The notes: a model not told the origin generated them from the letters alone. A stretch of DNA of 64,000 nucleotides from Saprospiraceae bacterium (GCA_016715405.1 JADKAE010000004.1:124001-188000), one strand, 5' to 3'. Shown: positions 45,356 to 57,025, counted from the first letter of the stretch. Numbers and translations are program-made.

Positions 45356-46410
45356 ATGTTACAGCTACGCCGTTGGTGGTATGCAGGTCTGATACTCAGT
45401 GTGCTTTTTATACAGGCATGCCGCCAGGAAGCCGCCAAAGACATTCCCGATGTGTCAGACATCGAGGTCGAAATGAATGTGACGCGTTTTGAAAAAGCGC
45501 TTTTCTCCTCGATACCAACCAAATGGCCGCCGGGTTGCAGGATATCGAAGCAAAATACCAGTTTTCAATAATTTATTTCGAACGCATCCTCGGCTCCAAG
45601 GACCCCGCGATGGCCCCCGTAGGCCACGAGGCTTTTGTCAAAGGCTTTATCACCTATCCGCCGGTGCGCCATCTGTACGATACCTGTATGGTGCTGTACA
45701 ACGATTTCTCGCCTATCGAAAAGCAGTTTAAACAGGCTTTTCAATTTTATAAATACTATTTTCCCGACCTGCCCGTACCCGATATTACCACTTTTGTGTC
45801 CGAATATTCGCACGCGGCATTTATCTTCGGCGACAATTCGCTGGCCGTGGGGCTCGATTTCTTTTTGGGTGAAAATTATCCCTACCAGCAATACAATCCC
45901 GGCAATACCAATTTTTCGGATTACCTGATCCGCACATACAATGCCGACCACCTGGTAGCCCGCACCCTGCTTACGCTCGCCGACGATATGGTGGGCCCGC
46001 CTTCGGGCAATCGCATGATCGATGTGATGATCAATAACGGCAAAAAGCTGTACCTGCTCGATATGTTGTTGCCCAATGCCCCCGATACGGTCAAAATGGA
46101 GGTCACCCCCGACCAGTGGCAATGGCTGCAGGAGAATGAACTCGAGATGTGGGCTTTTTTCCTCGAAGAAAATATGTTGTACAATACGTCGTGGGAAGAT
46201 ATCCGCAAATACGTGGAGTACAGCCCCAATTCGCCGGGGATGCCCGAAGAGGCACCGGGCCGCACGGCTAACTGGCTGGGATGGCAAATTGTCAAAGCCT
46301 ATATGTCGCGCTTCCCGGATACTACTTTCCAGCAATTGATAGAATTGCAAGACGCCCAGAAACTACTCGACGAGTCGAAGTACAAACCCAGGCGGCGGTG
46401 GGGGGGCTGA
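45356..46410 (+). CDS. gldB: gliding motility lipoprotein GldB (frameshifted)
   Basis: The lipobox LFIQAC is at about residue 22. The mature protein carries the GldB pattern: VEMNVTRFEKALFS near the start, FIFGDNSLAVGLDFFLGENYP in the middle, and NWLGWQIVKAYMSRFPD with LLDESKYKPRR at the end. GldB is needed with other Gld proteins for gliding and type IX secretion in Flavobacterium and is located in the envelope. The frame breaks near 45515 (ALFSSI then TNQMAAGLQDIEAKY). Length after correction is about 350 residues. Its presence fits the five T9SS-tagged proteins in the window. Confidence 0.85.
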
Positions 46411-46475
46411 GTCGGCAATCAGCAGTCAGGCAGTCGGGGCGTAGCGGCTTTGCGCCTGGCCGGTTGCTGCGTTAA
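46411..46475. repeat. word-array remnant (GTCGGCAATCAGCAGTCAGGCAG)
   Basis: Words GTCGGC, AATCAGCAGTC and GGCAGTCGG follow the gldB stop. A complementary arm is not clear, perhaps because the following DNA is corrupted by long C runs. The words match those at 55921-55973. Confidence 0.35.
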
Positions 46476-46494
46476 AAAATAACCCAGACTGGCC

Positions 46495-46562
46495 CCCCGA
46501 AGCGGCGGCGCCGGCGCCCCCCCCCCCCCCCCCCCGCCGGCCCCCCCCCCGCGGCGGGGGGG
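46495..46562. other. C/G homopolymer stretch of doubtful quality
   Basis: Runs of up to about 19 C followed by GCCGG, further C runs and a G run lie directly after the tadA stop. No gene or stem is interpretable. The composition matches other suspect stretches at 0.57, 48.9 and 51.2-51.3 kb. Confidence 0.6.
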
Positions 46563-46564
46563 AG

Positions 46565-47008
46565 TTACCTTTTATTTTGAAAAAATTGCTTGAGCAAAGC
46601 GCTGCACTCGTCCGTCAATATTCCGAATTCCATCTTGGTGGTGGGATGCAACATGTCTTTTCCAAATCGCATAAACCCGCGTTTATCATCGGCTGCGCCG
46701 TATACCACCCGGTCTACCTGCGACCAATACAGCGCGCCGGCACACATGGCGCAGGGCTCTAAGGTGACGTAAAGCGTGCACCCCTGCAGGTACTTGCTGT
46801 TGAGGTAACCGGCCGCAGCCGTGAGGGCGATGATCTCGGCGTGCGCCGTGACATCCTGCAATCGCTCGGTTTGGTTATAACCGCGGGCGATGATCTGGTT
46901 TTGGCACACCACCACGGCGCCTACGGGTATTTCTCCCTCTTCATAGGCTTTTTGCGCTTCCTTCAGCGCTTGCTTCATATAATAGGCGTCGCTTTGTACC
47001 GATAACAT
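46565..47008 (-). CDS. tadA: tRNA-specific adenosine deaminase
   Basis: The 147-residue protein has the zinc deaminase motif HAEIIALTAA and PCAMCAGALYWSQV with the proton-shuttling Glu in HAE. Family members convert A34 to inosine in tRNA-Arg. The C-terminal LKQFFQNK completes the fold. The gene is divergent from guaB with only about 80 nt between, where the guaB start should lie. The frame is intact. Confidence 0.9.
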   Translation of the reverse strand: MLSVQSDAYYMKQALKEAQKAYEEGEIPVGAVVVCQNQIIARGYNQTERLQDVTAHAEIIALTAAAGYLNSKYLQGCTLYVTLEPCAMCAGALYWSQVDRVVYGAADDKRGFMRFGKDMLHPTTKMEFGILTDECSALLKQFFQNKR

Positions 47009-47086
47009 GGGTGTAAGGATTGTGAAGCCACAATATTACTCAGGAAGAAAATATCATACGCGGAAAATGGAAGCATTTTTTTTTCC

Positions 47087-48456
47087 ACTTCCACGCAACT
47101 TACCAGAGGTCTCCGGCTCAATGTACCGATCGTATCGGCAGCCATGGATACCGTCACCGAAAGTACGCTCGCTATTGCCATCGCACGGCAGGAGGCATCG
47201 GCATCGTCCATAAAAATATGTCGATTCAAGCCCAGGCAGAACAAGTACGCATGGTCAAACGCTCAGAAAGCGGAATGATCGTGGACCCCGTCACGCTGCT
47301 GGGCGATGCATCGGTTGGCGACGCCCTGAAGTTGATGCGCCAGTTCAAAATTGGCGGTATTCCTATCATCGACCAGCAAAACAAGCTGATCGGCATCCTC
47401 ACCAACCGCGACCTGCGCTTCGAAGCGCTGCACCACCGCCCGGTGCGCGACCTGATGACCAAGAGCAACCTGATCACTGCGCCTATCGGCACTACGCTCG
47501 ACCAGGCCCGCCAGATATTGCAGCGCCACAAGATTGAAAAACTGCCGGTGGTGTCTGACGACGGTACCTTGTGCGGACTTATTACGTACAAGGACATCAT
47601 GAAGGTGAAGGATTACCCCCTCTCCTGCAAAGACTCGCTGGGCCGACTGGTAGTAGGCGCGGCTGTGGGCGTCACCGCCGACGTGCTCGAACGCGTGGAA
47701 GCGCTGGTGAAAGTCAATGTAGATGTCGTTTGCGTAGACACCGCCCACGGTCATTCGAAAGGCGTACTCGATGCCATCCGCATGGTAAAACAGCGCTTTC
47801 CCGACCTGCAGGTCATCGGAGGCAACGTGGCCACCGGCGAGAGCGCCCGTGCACTGGTAGATGCCGGCGTAGACGGGGTGAAGGTAGGCGTGGGCCCTGG
47901 CAGCATCTGTACCACCCGCGTCGTAGCCGGAGTGGGCGTACCGCAGCTTTCCGCCATTTATAGCGCCGCACAGGCCATCAAGGGGAGCGGCATACCCATT
48001 ATCGGCGATGGTGGTATCCGCTATACCGGCGATATCGTGAAAGCCCTCGCCGCCGGCGCCAGCACCATCATGGCCGGCAGCCTGTTTGCCGGCGAAGAAG
48101 CCCCCGGCGAAACCGTGATCTACGAAGGGCGCAAATTCAAGATTTACTGCGGCATGGGCTCGCTGGGCGCGATGATGGAGGGCTCCAAAGACCGCTACTT
48201 CCAGGATGTAGAAGACGACATCAAAAGCTGGTCCCCGAAGGCATCGAAGGCCGCGTGCCCTTTCAAAGGCACCCTGGCAGAGGTGATGCTGCAATACATC
48301 GGCGGACTGCGGGCCGGCATGGGGTATTGCGGCGCGCCCAATATCGACGCGCTGAAGGATGCCCGTTTTGTAAAAATATCGGGCGCCGGCAGAACGGAAA
48401 GCCACCCGCACAACGTTACAATTACCAAAGAAGCGCCGAATTACAGTCGGCAGTAA
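47087..48456 (+). CDS. guaB: inosine-5'-monophosphate dehydrogenase, N-terminus lost or corrupted
   Basis: The enzyme oxidises IMP to XMP, the rate-limiting step of guanine nucleotide synthesis. Sequence similar to the family begins at TSTQLTRGLRLNVPIVSAAMDTV (from 47087), shifts frame near 47190 (IAIAR then GGIGIVHKNM), and runs to the end. Two CBS domains occupy residues after VDPVTLLGDASV. The catalytic loop is GPGSICTTRVVAGVG and the flap ends at KRSESG and related motifs. The first 35 or so residues, including the usual TFDDVLLVP, are missing: 47010-47086 reads as unrelated sequence ending in a T9 run. tsaB follows 10 nt downstream. Confidence 0.9.
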
Positions 48457-48465
48457 TACCGCCGC

Positions 48466-49267
48466 ATGCCGGAACCCCTGATATTAAATATAGAAACCGC
48501 CACCGACGTATGCTCGGTGGCCTTGTGCCTCGGCGAAGAGGTGTTGGCGCTCGTAGAATCGCAGACCGTCAACGACCATGCCGCGCAACTCACCACGTAT
48601 ATCGACCAATGCATGGACAAGGCGGGTTACAGGCTCGGCGAACTCGACGCGTTGGCGGTGAGCGGCGGTCCGGGTTCGTATACTTCGCTGCGCATCGGCG
48701 TGGCCACGGCCAAAGGCATCTGTTACGCCCTCGACAAACCCCTGCTGGCCGTGCCTACGCTGGAATCGCTGGCACACGCCGCCCGCCAAATCGCGGTTGA
48801 CCAACCCACGCCGTATTGCCCATGATCGACGCCCGCCGTGGGGGTCAGCGCGCGTACACGACGAGGAAGGCCGCGAGGTGAGGTGGCAAGGCGCAAAAAA
48901 AGCAAAAACAGGACGAGCAAGGCCGCGAGGGGGGGGGGGGGGGTGCCGCCGGGGCCGGTCGAGAGGTGGCATGGCAAATTGGCTGGGGATGAATGGGCTG
49001 CAAAAGGGCTTTGCCGGGGGTGCGTTGAGTTAAATAGTTTTTTTTGGGTGGCAGCGCGTCGAGGACAAAGCCAGGCCGCTATTTATTTCTCCGCAAGTGT
49101 TTTTTATCGATTTGCGATGCTCGGCGCAACACCTGTCCCCTTTGTCCGTTGAACAATTTGCACAAGGCGCCTTTGTCGATTTGGCTTATTACGAACCATT
49201 TAGTTTTTTTTATTTAAAACCTCCCAATATTAACGCAAGCCGCACGCTAAAAATACGGGGATTTTGA
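48466..49267 (+). CDS. tsaB: tRNA threonylcarbamoyladenosine biosynthesis protein TsaB (interrupted by corrupted sequence)
   Basis: TsaB works with TsaD and TsaE to make t6A37 in tRNAs. The N-terminal ASKHA half is clear: LILNIETATDVCSVAL, AVSGGPGSYTSLRIGVATAKG and LAVPTLESLAH. After PMIDAR (near 48835) the frame collapses in G-rich, homopolymer-rich sequence. The C-terminus is recognisable again as LSPLSVEQFAQGAFVDLAYYE ... YLKPPNINASRTL, ending at TGA 49265-49267. The span is about 110 nt longer than a normal tsaB, so the middle probably contains inserted or miscalled bases and not a true pseudogene. Confidence 0.75.
48835..49090. other. corrupted homopolymer-rich interior of tsaB
   Basis: A G run of about 13 (48929-48941), a T8 run near 49040, and no consistent frame are seen. 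Both flanks are good tsaB coding sequence. The simplest reading is local consensus failure. Confidence 0.55.
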
Positions 49268-49322
49268 CAAGCCTGGAGTTACCCAATCAAATTAAATGTG
49301 GATCCATAAAACCTATTTAATC

Positions 49323-50259
<937 letters not shown>

Positions 50260-50280
50260 TGTTTGATGTTGGATTTTTAT

Positions 50281-51157
50281 TTATAAAGATGCAGCTGCCG
50301 GGCGTTTGCGCTTCCAGCGTTTGTGGGTCCAGAGCCAGTATTCGGGTTGTGCCAATATCTGTTGCTCGAGGGCGCGGGTGTGTTTTTCCGATATCTCGCC
50401 AAAGGAAGTGCCGGCGGGTTGGTCTTCGAGCACGGTAAAGTCCATGGTGTAGTATCCGCGGCGCAATTTATTGATACGCCCGAATACAACGGGGTAATTG
50501 TACTCAACTGCGTATTTCTCAGTGCCATAGGCCACGGCGGTATCCTGGTGGAGGAAGGTGGTCCAGTATGCATTGGCGGCATTGGAGGGCGATTGGTCGG
50601 CGCCGAACATAAAATTGATGAGGCGGTGGGTATTGTTAATAAAAAAAGTTTTTACCTGCTTTTTGGGCAATAGTTCCATGCCATATTTACTGCGGGAGGT
50701 ATGTAGTTTTTTATCAAAATAAGGATTGGCCAATGGGCTATAAATACCCACAGCGGTATGCGTCGTTTGCAGGTCGCAGGCAACAGCGGCTAATTCCCAG
50801 TTGTTGTAGTGCCCGGCTACCAGCAGGAGGCTTCTACCTTCTTTGGCATAGTGCTCGAATACTTCTGGATTGACGATCTGGCAATGTTCGTTGATTTCCT
50901 CTTTGGTAATGCTGAACATTTTCACCGACTCCAGGATGAGGGTCGCAAAAGTGGTGGTAAAATTTGCCGGCGATGGCTTCGATTTCCTGCGGCGATTTGT
51001 CGGGAAAGGAATTTTTGAGGTTGGTAACCACTACCTTTTTGCGGTAGCCCAATATGTTATACAATACAAAGCAAAGCAAATCTGACAACGCATAAATACC
51101 CCAGTAGGGCAGCAGCGAAATGGGTTTGATAAATAGATAAAAAACTATTCTGCTCAT
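50281..51157 (-). CDS. lipid A biosynthesis acyltransferase, LpxL/HtrB family (frameshifted)
   Basis: The N-terminus has a membrane segment (YGIYALSDLLCFVLYNILG-like) and RKKVVVTNLKNSFPDKS. The catalytic H-x4-E motif is VAGHYNNWELAA, and the C-terminal part has FMFGADQSPSNAANAYW ... GTEKYAVEYNYPVVFGRI ... PEYWLWTHKRWKRKRP. All are typical of late acyltransferases that add secondary acyl chains to lipid A at the inner membrane. The frame breaks near 50950 between FYHHFCD and VKMFSITKEEINEH. Corrected length is about 290 residues, normal for the family. Confidence 0.88.
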
Positions 51158-51199
51158 GCTTGAATTTTTTTATAAAAACGTTTAGTAGGGTTTAGCGAT

Positions 51200-51322
51200 G
51201 GGTGGGGGATTGGGGGTTGTTGCAACCGGGCGCCACCCCCCCCCCCCCCCCCCCCCCCCCAACAAAAAATTAGGGCTAAAGGGGCGCGGCGCCCCCCCCC
51301 CCCCCCCCCGCCCAACCCAACA
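51200..51322. other. two long C runs of doubtful quality
   Basis: C runs of about 26 (near 51235-51260) and about 18 (near 51292-51309) flank a short GGGCTAAAGGGG segment between the acyltransferase start and the SDR stop. A GGGTTTAGCGATGGG word is visible. Nothing functional can be assigned. Confidence 0.55.
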
Positions 51323-51880
51323 TCACAAACTACGCGTGCGGCCGCCGTCGACGGGCAAGCTGACGCCGTTGATATAGGCGGCAGCGGGCGATGCCAGGAA
51401 GGCTACGGCTGCGGCAATTTCAGCGGGTTGTGCAAAACGCCCCATAGGCACGCTGTTTTGCATGTTGCGACCTACTTCTTCCACGCTTTTTCCCGATTCG
51501 GCAGCCTGGCGTTCGATGATGTCATGCAGGCGGTCGGTGAGGGTCAGGCCCGGCAATACGTTATTGACGGTGATCTGGTGGCGGCCCAGTTCGTTGGCCA
51601 TGGTTTTAGCCCAGCTGGCCACGGCGCCCCGCACGGTATTCGACACACCCAATCCGTCGAGGGGGACTTTTACCGAAGTAGAGATGATGTTGATGATGCG
51701 TCCGTAGTTTTCGCGTATCATGCCCGGCACCACGGCCTGAGTGAGCAAGTGGTTGCAGATGAGGTGGTTGTTAAATGCCTGTAGGAAGTTTTCGGCCTTC
51801 GCTTCAGTAATTGGGCCGGCGGGAGGGCCGGCGGTGTTGTTGACGAGAATGTGGATGGGCTTTTCGGATACAAGCCCTGA
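51323..51880 (-). pseudogene. short-chain dehydrogenase/reductase fragment lacking the N-terminal half
   Basis: The sequence KPIHILVNNTAGPPAGPITEA, then PGMIRENYGRIINIIST, the active-site region VSNTVRGAVASWAKTMANEL, and the end AAYINGVSLPVDGGRT match a specific SDR subfamily. The first 80-90 residues, including the TGxxxGIG cofactor loop, are absent. Going upstream the frame meets a stop near 51920, and no start codon is available before the internal Met at 51748. Homology stops near 51875. Either a real 5' deletion or rearrangement or a misassembly joined it to unrelated sequence. Confidence 0.75.
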
Positions 51881-52042
51881 TATTTTGATATTTTTCGCCG
51901 TAGCTGCCTGCTACGCCTGCAAAACGCGCCTCCTCTAAAACAAAATTTGCTCGCTTTCGCTCAATCACGAAAATCCAAACAAGCTCTTGGTTTAATCGGC
52001 TGCAAAATTAGCAATAATTAGTCTTACCGGCTCCGTCGCCCT
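51881..52042. other. sequence of unknown origin at the SDR break point
   Basis: About 160 nt with a GTAGCTGCCTGCTAC palindrome and no frame. It replaces the missing 5' half of the SDR gene and ends just before the stop of the T9SS subtilisin gene. It could mark a deletion or insertion junction. Confidence 0.35.
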
Positions 52043-54994
52043 TTATTGTTTAATTACTTTTCGGGTTTCCACAACGCCGTCTTGATTGGTCAGGCGCACA
52101 AAATAGATACCCGGTTCCCAATCGACTTCAGCTATTTCGATTTGGCGCCTGCCCGCCGAGGCGTATTCCATAATTTGGGTGGTCATCACCTGGCCCAGGC
52201 ATTGAGCACGTCGAGTTTGAATTGGTACAACACGCCAACGCCCTGTGCGTCTATTTCGATACGGAGCGATTCGGTGAACGGGTTGGGCATCACCCGCCAA
52301 TGAAAGCCGTTTGGCGGGGCAGGAGCGATATCGGTTATGCAGCTGGTGTGGAAGGCAAAATTACTGGCCGTATCGCTCTGGCTAAATCCGCAGACAGTTT
52401 GTATCTGCACTTCGTAATCGCGGCAGGGCTCAAGATCGGTTAATACGATACCGGGGGATAGGGAGGTGCGTTCTTCCCACAAATCTTCTCCGGCCTTGCG
52501 ATAGCGTATCACATAACTAATTGCCGGCGATACTAAATCCCAGCCCAACTCGGCATTGGTGAGATACACGCTGAGGGTATCTATGTTGGCGGGCGAAGCA
52601 CAGAAGGAGGCGGGCACAATAATAACGCAGTAGTCTTCCACTTCGCCAAAAGTACCGTTGGGGAAATTACAAGGGCCAACCACGTTCTGGAAATTCATCA
52701 CGACGCGCATGCGGGTAAAACCCAGGGGCGAAGCGGGCGGGAACGACAATAGCCCCTGTGACGGTAGTATTGGAGGAAGCTCCCGGGTCGAAGGCGAGCT
52801 CGTCGTTTTCAAAATCGCCGTTTTGGTTGTAGTCGATCCACACTTTGAAATATTCCTGGAAGACAAAACCCGAAAACGCCGGGCTGAGGCTGATATCGTA
52901 GCTACCTCCCAATTCGAGCACAGGAGGGGTTATTTCGGTATAGAGGCCGTAGCCGTCGTCGCTTCCGCTCGTATTGTCGATGCCGGCAAAAACGACTTTT
53001 TCTATCCATTCTTCTCCGGCATCGAGCCCGTTTGCGGGGCAATAGTTGAGGTCGGTGCAAGCGCCGCAGCCGCTCGTGCGGAATTCGACGAGTGCGGTGG
53101 GGGTGGTTTGCAGGGTATCGCAAACGGTAAACAGGGCAATTTCGTAATCGGTGCAGGCGGTGAGACTATCGAGTGAGAAGCTGTTGCCGGCCACTTCGAT
53201 CGTTTGCCAGGTAGAATCGCCGGCAGGGCGGAGTTGCAGCACAAATTGGGTGGCGGCCAATACGTTGCCCCACGTTGCCAACGCGGAAGTATCGTTGATT
53301 TCGGATACCTGAAAGCCTTGCGGCAATTCGCAACAACCGTCGGTCTTGAAGGTGTAGTTATTGAAAAGGGTGGCCGTATCGCTGCTGCAATAGGCCGTGA
53401 TTTGCAGTTCGTATTCGGAACAGGCGAGCAGACCTTCGAGCAAGAAGGGCGAGCTGACGCCGCTGATGGTATCCCAATTGAGGCTGTCAGCCGGGCGCCA
53501 AAGCAGGTCAACCTGGATTACACTGTCGGTGGCCGCCCAGGAGATCGTGGCCCGATCGCCGGTAATATCGACGGCATTAACGCTGGTGGCGGGCGGACAG
53601 CCGCTGCAATTTTGCATCAGCAGTTGGAGGCTGTTAAACACATTGAGGCGGCCGCCGGTGACGGTGATGCTATCGAGGCTGGCATTGGGGGTCACTCCCT
53701 CCAGGATGTATTGTTTGGCGAGTAATACGGCCGCTGCCGGGTCGCTTTTTGCGATAGCGATAAAGGAAGGGCATGGCGCGGAATAAAGCAGACCTATCGT
53801 ACCTGTCACATGCGGGGTAGCGCCCGAGGTGCCACCGAAGGGTCCGTAGGTATTGGGGAGGTCGGTGGTCCAGGTACTTGCACCGAAAGCGCCCAGGTCT
53901 ATTGTGGTAAGTCCGTAGCCTGCCGAGGTGACCTTCACGTCGTTGTGGTTCATGTTGGTCACTGAGATAAGGTAATCGCTCGGACAAGCCGTGGGCAGGT
54001 CGCCTTCTATGTCCACGTTAACATTGCCATTAATCGTAGCGCCGCAGTTGAGTATACCGTTGGTGCCGAGGGTGTCGTAGAAGGCGCACCAGAGGGGGGC
54101 GTCCTCGGGGTCGCCCAGGTCGACGCCCCAGGAGGCGTTGGTAGCTACTACAAAGGCTCCTTCTTCGCCGTTGGTTTCGTTGTATCGCATACGCTGTACC
54201 AGCGGGTAGGAGTAGGCTTCGAGCACGGCAGCTTCGTCGGTATTAAAATTATTTTTGACAACCATCACTTTTACATTCCAGCTGATGCCCGACACGCCAA
54301 TGCCGTTATTGCCTTTGGCGCCCATAATGCCGGCAACGGGGGTGCCGTGGCCGCCGCCGCTGATATTGTCGGTGCCGGTCACGGTGCTCCAACCGCGATA
54401 GTCATCCACGTAGCCGTTGCCGTCGTCGTCGATGTCGTTGTCGGGGATTTCGGCGTGGTTAATCCAGAGGTTGTCTTCGAAATCCTCGTGGTTGAGGTCA
54501 ATGCCGTCGTCGAGGGCGCAGACCACGATAGTGTCGCCTTGCACGGTAAGTCCGCCGGTGGTAATATCCCAGGCGAGGTCCATGTCGATATCGGCGCCGG
54601 GAAGGCCGCCGGTCTGACCGGTATTGATGTATTGCCACTGGCTGTCGAAGCCGGGGTCGTCGGGTATGGTAGAGCGGGTAGTGACGAAGTGGTTGAACTG
54701 GGCTTCCACGACTTCGCGGTCGCGGCGGATGGCCTGCAGGAACCGGGTTTCGTGGATGCGGGCAAAGTCGAAAGTGAGGGCCCAGATGTGCATAGGCGCC
54801 GACACGAGTTTGCGGGTTTTAAGTCCGGTAGGCCGCCCTTCAAAATACTGCCATTTTTTGGCCCATTGTTGCGCGCTGACCTGCGGGCGGAATTGTACCA
54901 GCACTTCGCCTTGTACGTGGTCGAGCAATTGGCTTTTGGCGGGTAATAAAAATGAGAATACGGCGAGAGCGACTAACGATAGGCGGCGCATCAT
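52043..54994 (-). CDS. subtilisin-like (S8) protease with GEVED domain and T9SS type A sorting domain, frameshifted
   Basis: Signal peptide (LSLVALAVFSFLLPAKS), pro-domain, then an S8 domain with Asp in VVCALDDGIDLNHEDF, His in SGGGHGTPVAGIMG and Ser in GGTSGATPHVTGT. After it come two FN3-like segments (VDLLWRPADSLNWDTIS and VLQLRPAGDSTWQTIE), a GEVED domain (LGGSYDISLSPAFSG ... GTFGEVEDYCV) and another FN3 unit. The type A sorting domain is WRVMPNPFTESLRIEI ... GIYFVRLTNQDGV. Breaks near 52720 and 52195 are single-base. The product is about 980 residues, secreted and surface-bound, and degrades extracellular protein. Confidence 0.87.
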
Positions 54995-55102
54995 AAGTAA
55001 TTAGGCGTTTTTTTTTATAAAAATAAAAAGCAGCGAAAGATAAACACTTTACCTATTGCAAATGCGGGATTAGCGGGTTTTGTCAAACGCTTGACCGATG
55101 AA

Positions 55103-55821
55103 TCAGGGACGCAGGGTGCGTTTGTTGAGCCTAAGCGTTTTTAAGACGCCGCGTTTTTCATTGATCAGGCTCACCAGGTAGAGGCCGGCGGGTATGTCGG
55201 AGATGTCGTAGCGATTATTTTGAGAAGCGTCGAAAGTGCGAATCCTTTTGCCGATCATGTTGTAGAGGATGATCTCGTCAACAGGGGCATTGGGCGTAAT
55301 TTCAAAATAGTCGATGGCGGGATTGGGGAACAGGCGTAGACTAGCCTTTGAGAATTCTTTGTCGGCGTCTTCCACATTGGCGGTTAGTATCAGCGTGCCG
55401 ATGGTTTTATCGGGGCTTTTAGTGAGGGAAAAGGGAATTTCATACACGCCCCTGCCGGCAGCCCCCATCGGTAGTATATGCAGGGAAAACGTAAGGGAAG
55501 CGCCCGGCGCCAGTTCTACCGGCGCGTTGATATTGTATTTGGGGGCGTAATTGGTGGCTACGTCGGGCGTGTAATAGGCGAAGTCGTCGCACACTTGCGT
55601 TTGCCAGCCCAGCGGCTGGTTTACGATGTTCCTTTTCCACTTCAGCAGCAGGGTTTGGTTGGGGATTGTGACCGTAGCACTCAATTCAGCGTTTTCGACC
55701 AATCGTCGAGGTCTACCAGGAAGCGCTCTTCCACGGCATTGGGCTCAAGTGACAACAGCTTTTGCGAATAGCCGTTGCCTATTGCCGAAAGGGTTAGAAT
55801 CAGGAGTAAAAAGTGCTTCAT
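55103..55821 (-). CDS. secreted protein with T9SS type A sorting domain (frameshifted near N-terminus)
   Basis: A signal peptide (MKHFLLLILTLSAIGNGYS) starts at 55821 and continues to VDLDDW. A shift near 55695 joins it to VENAELSATVTIPNQTLLLKW. A small Ig-like domain follows (APVELAPGASLTFSLHILPMG ... GVYEIPFSLT). The C-terminal sorting domain is LRLFPNPAIDYFEITPNAPVD ... DISDIPAGLYLVSLI. About 239 residues in all. The ligand or enzyme activity is unknown; the size suggests a small surface-attached binding protein. Confidence 0.75.
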
Positions 55822-55920
55822 TGGGCTACAATCGTTAATATGGGCATTAAGTTACGTCTTTTTTAACGCAACAAGCCTCAAAATGGAACGGCAAAATGGC
55901 GTTTTAATTTTTAATTAACA

Positions 55921-55973
55921 GCAGTCGGCAGTCGGCTATCGGCTACTTGGATCCGACTGCCGACTGCCGACCG
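55921..55973. repeat. word-array hairpin (CAGTCGG / CCGACTG)
   Basis: CAGTCGGCAGTCGG (55922-55935) is complementary to CCGACTGCCGACTG (from 55953). The right arm lies inside the last codons of the DUF1611 gene and encodes its final residues GGRQSAVGSK. Confidence 0.65.
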
Positions 55974-57025
55974 CCAGAATCCATAAACTCCCTCACCACC
56001 GGTATCAGCCTATCCACGCCTTCTTTGAGCGGGCGCACCACCGGGATGCCCATCACGGCCTCCGTTTCGCGCTGGTAAGCGGCCAGTTCGGCATCGGTCA
56101 TATTTTCTTCATTCAAAGTAATAGCCAGCACCCTGGCGCCGTACAAAGACAAGAGGCCTATTTCTGAAGCTATAAGGGGAATGGGTATGTCGGTGCTATC
56201 GTAGCAGCGGCGGCCCGGGGCGTGTTGCAGGATAACCCCGGTGACATTGCCCGAGAGGATAATCTCGCTGCCGCAGGGGCCGTTGGGATTGCGCAGCGCT
56301 GATTGGCCTTCAATGAGGATGAGGTCGGGATTGCTTTCGTTGGCACAATCCACAATCACCCGTTCGATTTCGCCGCTAACGAAATCGTTGACCGTGCTGT
56401 CAAAGATAAAGCCATAGCGATATCCCTGCATCCAGCCTGTCTGCCCGGTATAAATCATCTCTGTAGCGATATTGTTTTCGCGGCAGCTTTCCATCAGCAT
56501 GCGGCAGGTGGTTCGTTTGCCCAGGGCGCAGTCGGTGCCCAGTACAGCAATTTTCGGTGTTTTGACCGAATAGATATCGCCGGTCCAGAAGCGCAGCGAA
56601 TTGCGGGGTTTGGGTTTGCGCACATCGATGAGTTCTACGCGGTTTTTTTCGGCCAGCGCTTTGAAATCAGGGTCGTCGCTCAGAAAAGTATGCAGACCGC
56701 ACACGACACCCATGCCCGAGCCGATGGCGGTATACAGCTCTTCGCGAAAATCTTCGGGCAGTTGTCCGCCGTGGAGCGCCACGCCCACCACGCAATATTT
56801 GGGTAGCGGCAACTCAGCGGCTTTATAATCGGCTATCGTAGCAAAAACGGGAATCCCCAGCGTTTTGCCGTCCATCACTTCGCCGGCGTCACTGCCTGCG
56901 TGCTGATAGTCAATAACGGCCTGGATATCGAAGCGGTCGGTGCCGCGCAAGAGTCCGTGACAAGTTTTGGCATTAGACGTGGCCAGCATGCCGTGGGTGA
57001 GAATTATGGCGGTTGAATTTTCCAT
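55943..57025 (-). CDS. DUF1611 family (DgcN-like) protein
   Basis: The 360-residue protein has an N-terminal Rossmann-like domain (VIDYQHAGSDAGEVMDGK, CVVGVALHGGQLPEDF) and a C-terminal P-loop domain with ALGTDCALGKRTTCRMLM-like Walker A, then LILIEGQSALRNPNGPCGS. DUF1611 includes DgcN, linked with DgcA to D-glutamate metabolism in some bacteria; no DgcA-like gene is adjacent. The last ten residues are encoded by a word-array repeat, so the true conserved end is near VVREFMDS. A TATATTTG -7 box ends 4 nt before the ATG. Confidence 0.78.
   Translation of the reverse strand: MENSTAIILTHGMLATSNAKTCHGLLRGTDRFDIQAVIDYQHAGSDAGEVMDGKTLGIPVFATIADYKAAELPLPKYCVVGVALHGGQLPEDFREELYTAIGSGMGVVCGLHTFLSDDPDFKALAEKNRVELIDVRKPKPRNSLRFWTGDIYSVKTPKIAVLGTDCALGKRTTCRMLMESCRENNIATEMIYTGQTGWMQGYRYGFIFDSTVNDFVSGEIERVIVDCANESNPDLILIEGQSALRNPNGPCGSEIILSGNVTGVILQHAPGRRCYDSTDIPIPLIASEIGLLSLYGARVLAITLNEENMTDAELAAYQRETEAVMGIPVVRPLKEGVDRLIPVVREFMDSGGRQSAVGSK

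Noticed and set aside
47263..48411. 382-codon minus-strand frame inside guaB
   Set aside because: It is antisense to IMP dehydrogenase motifs and has no independent start context.
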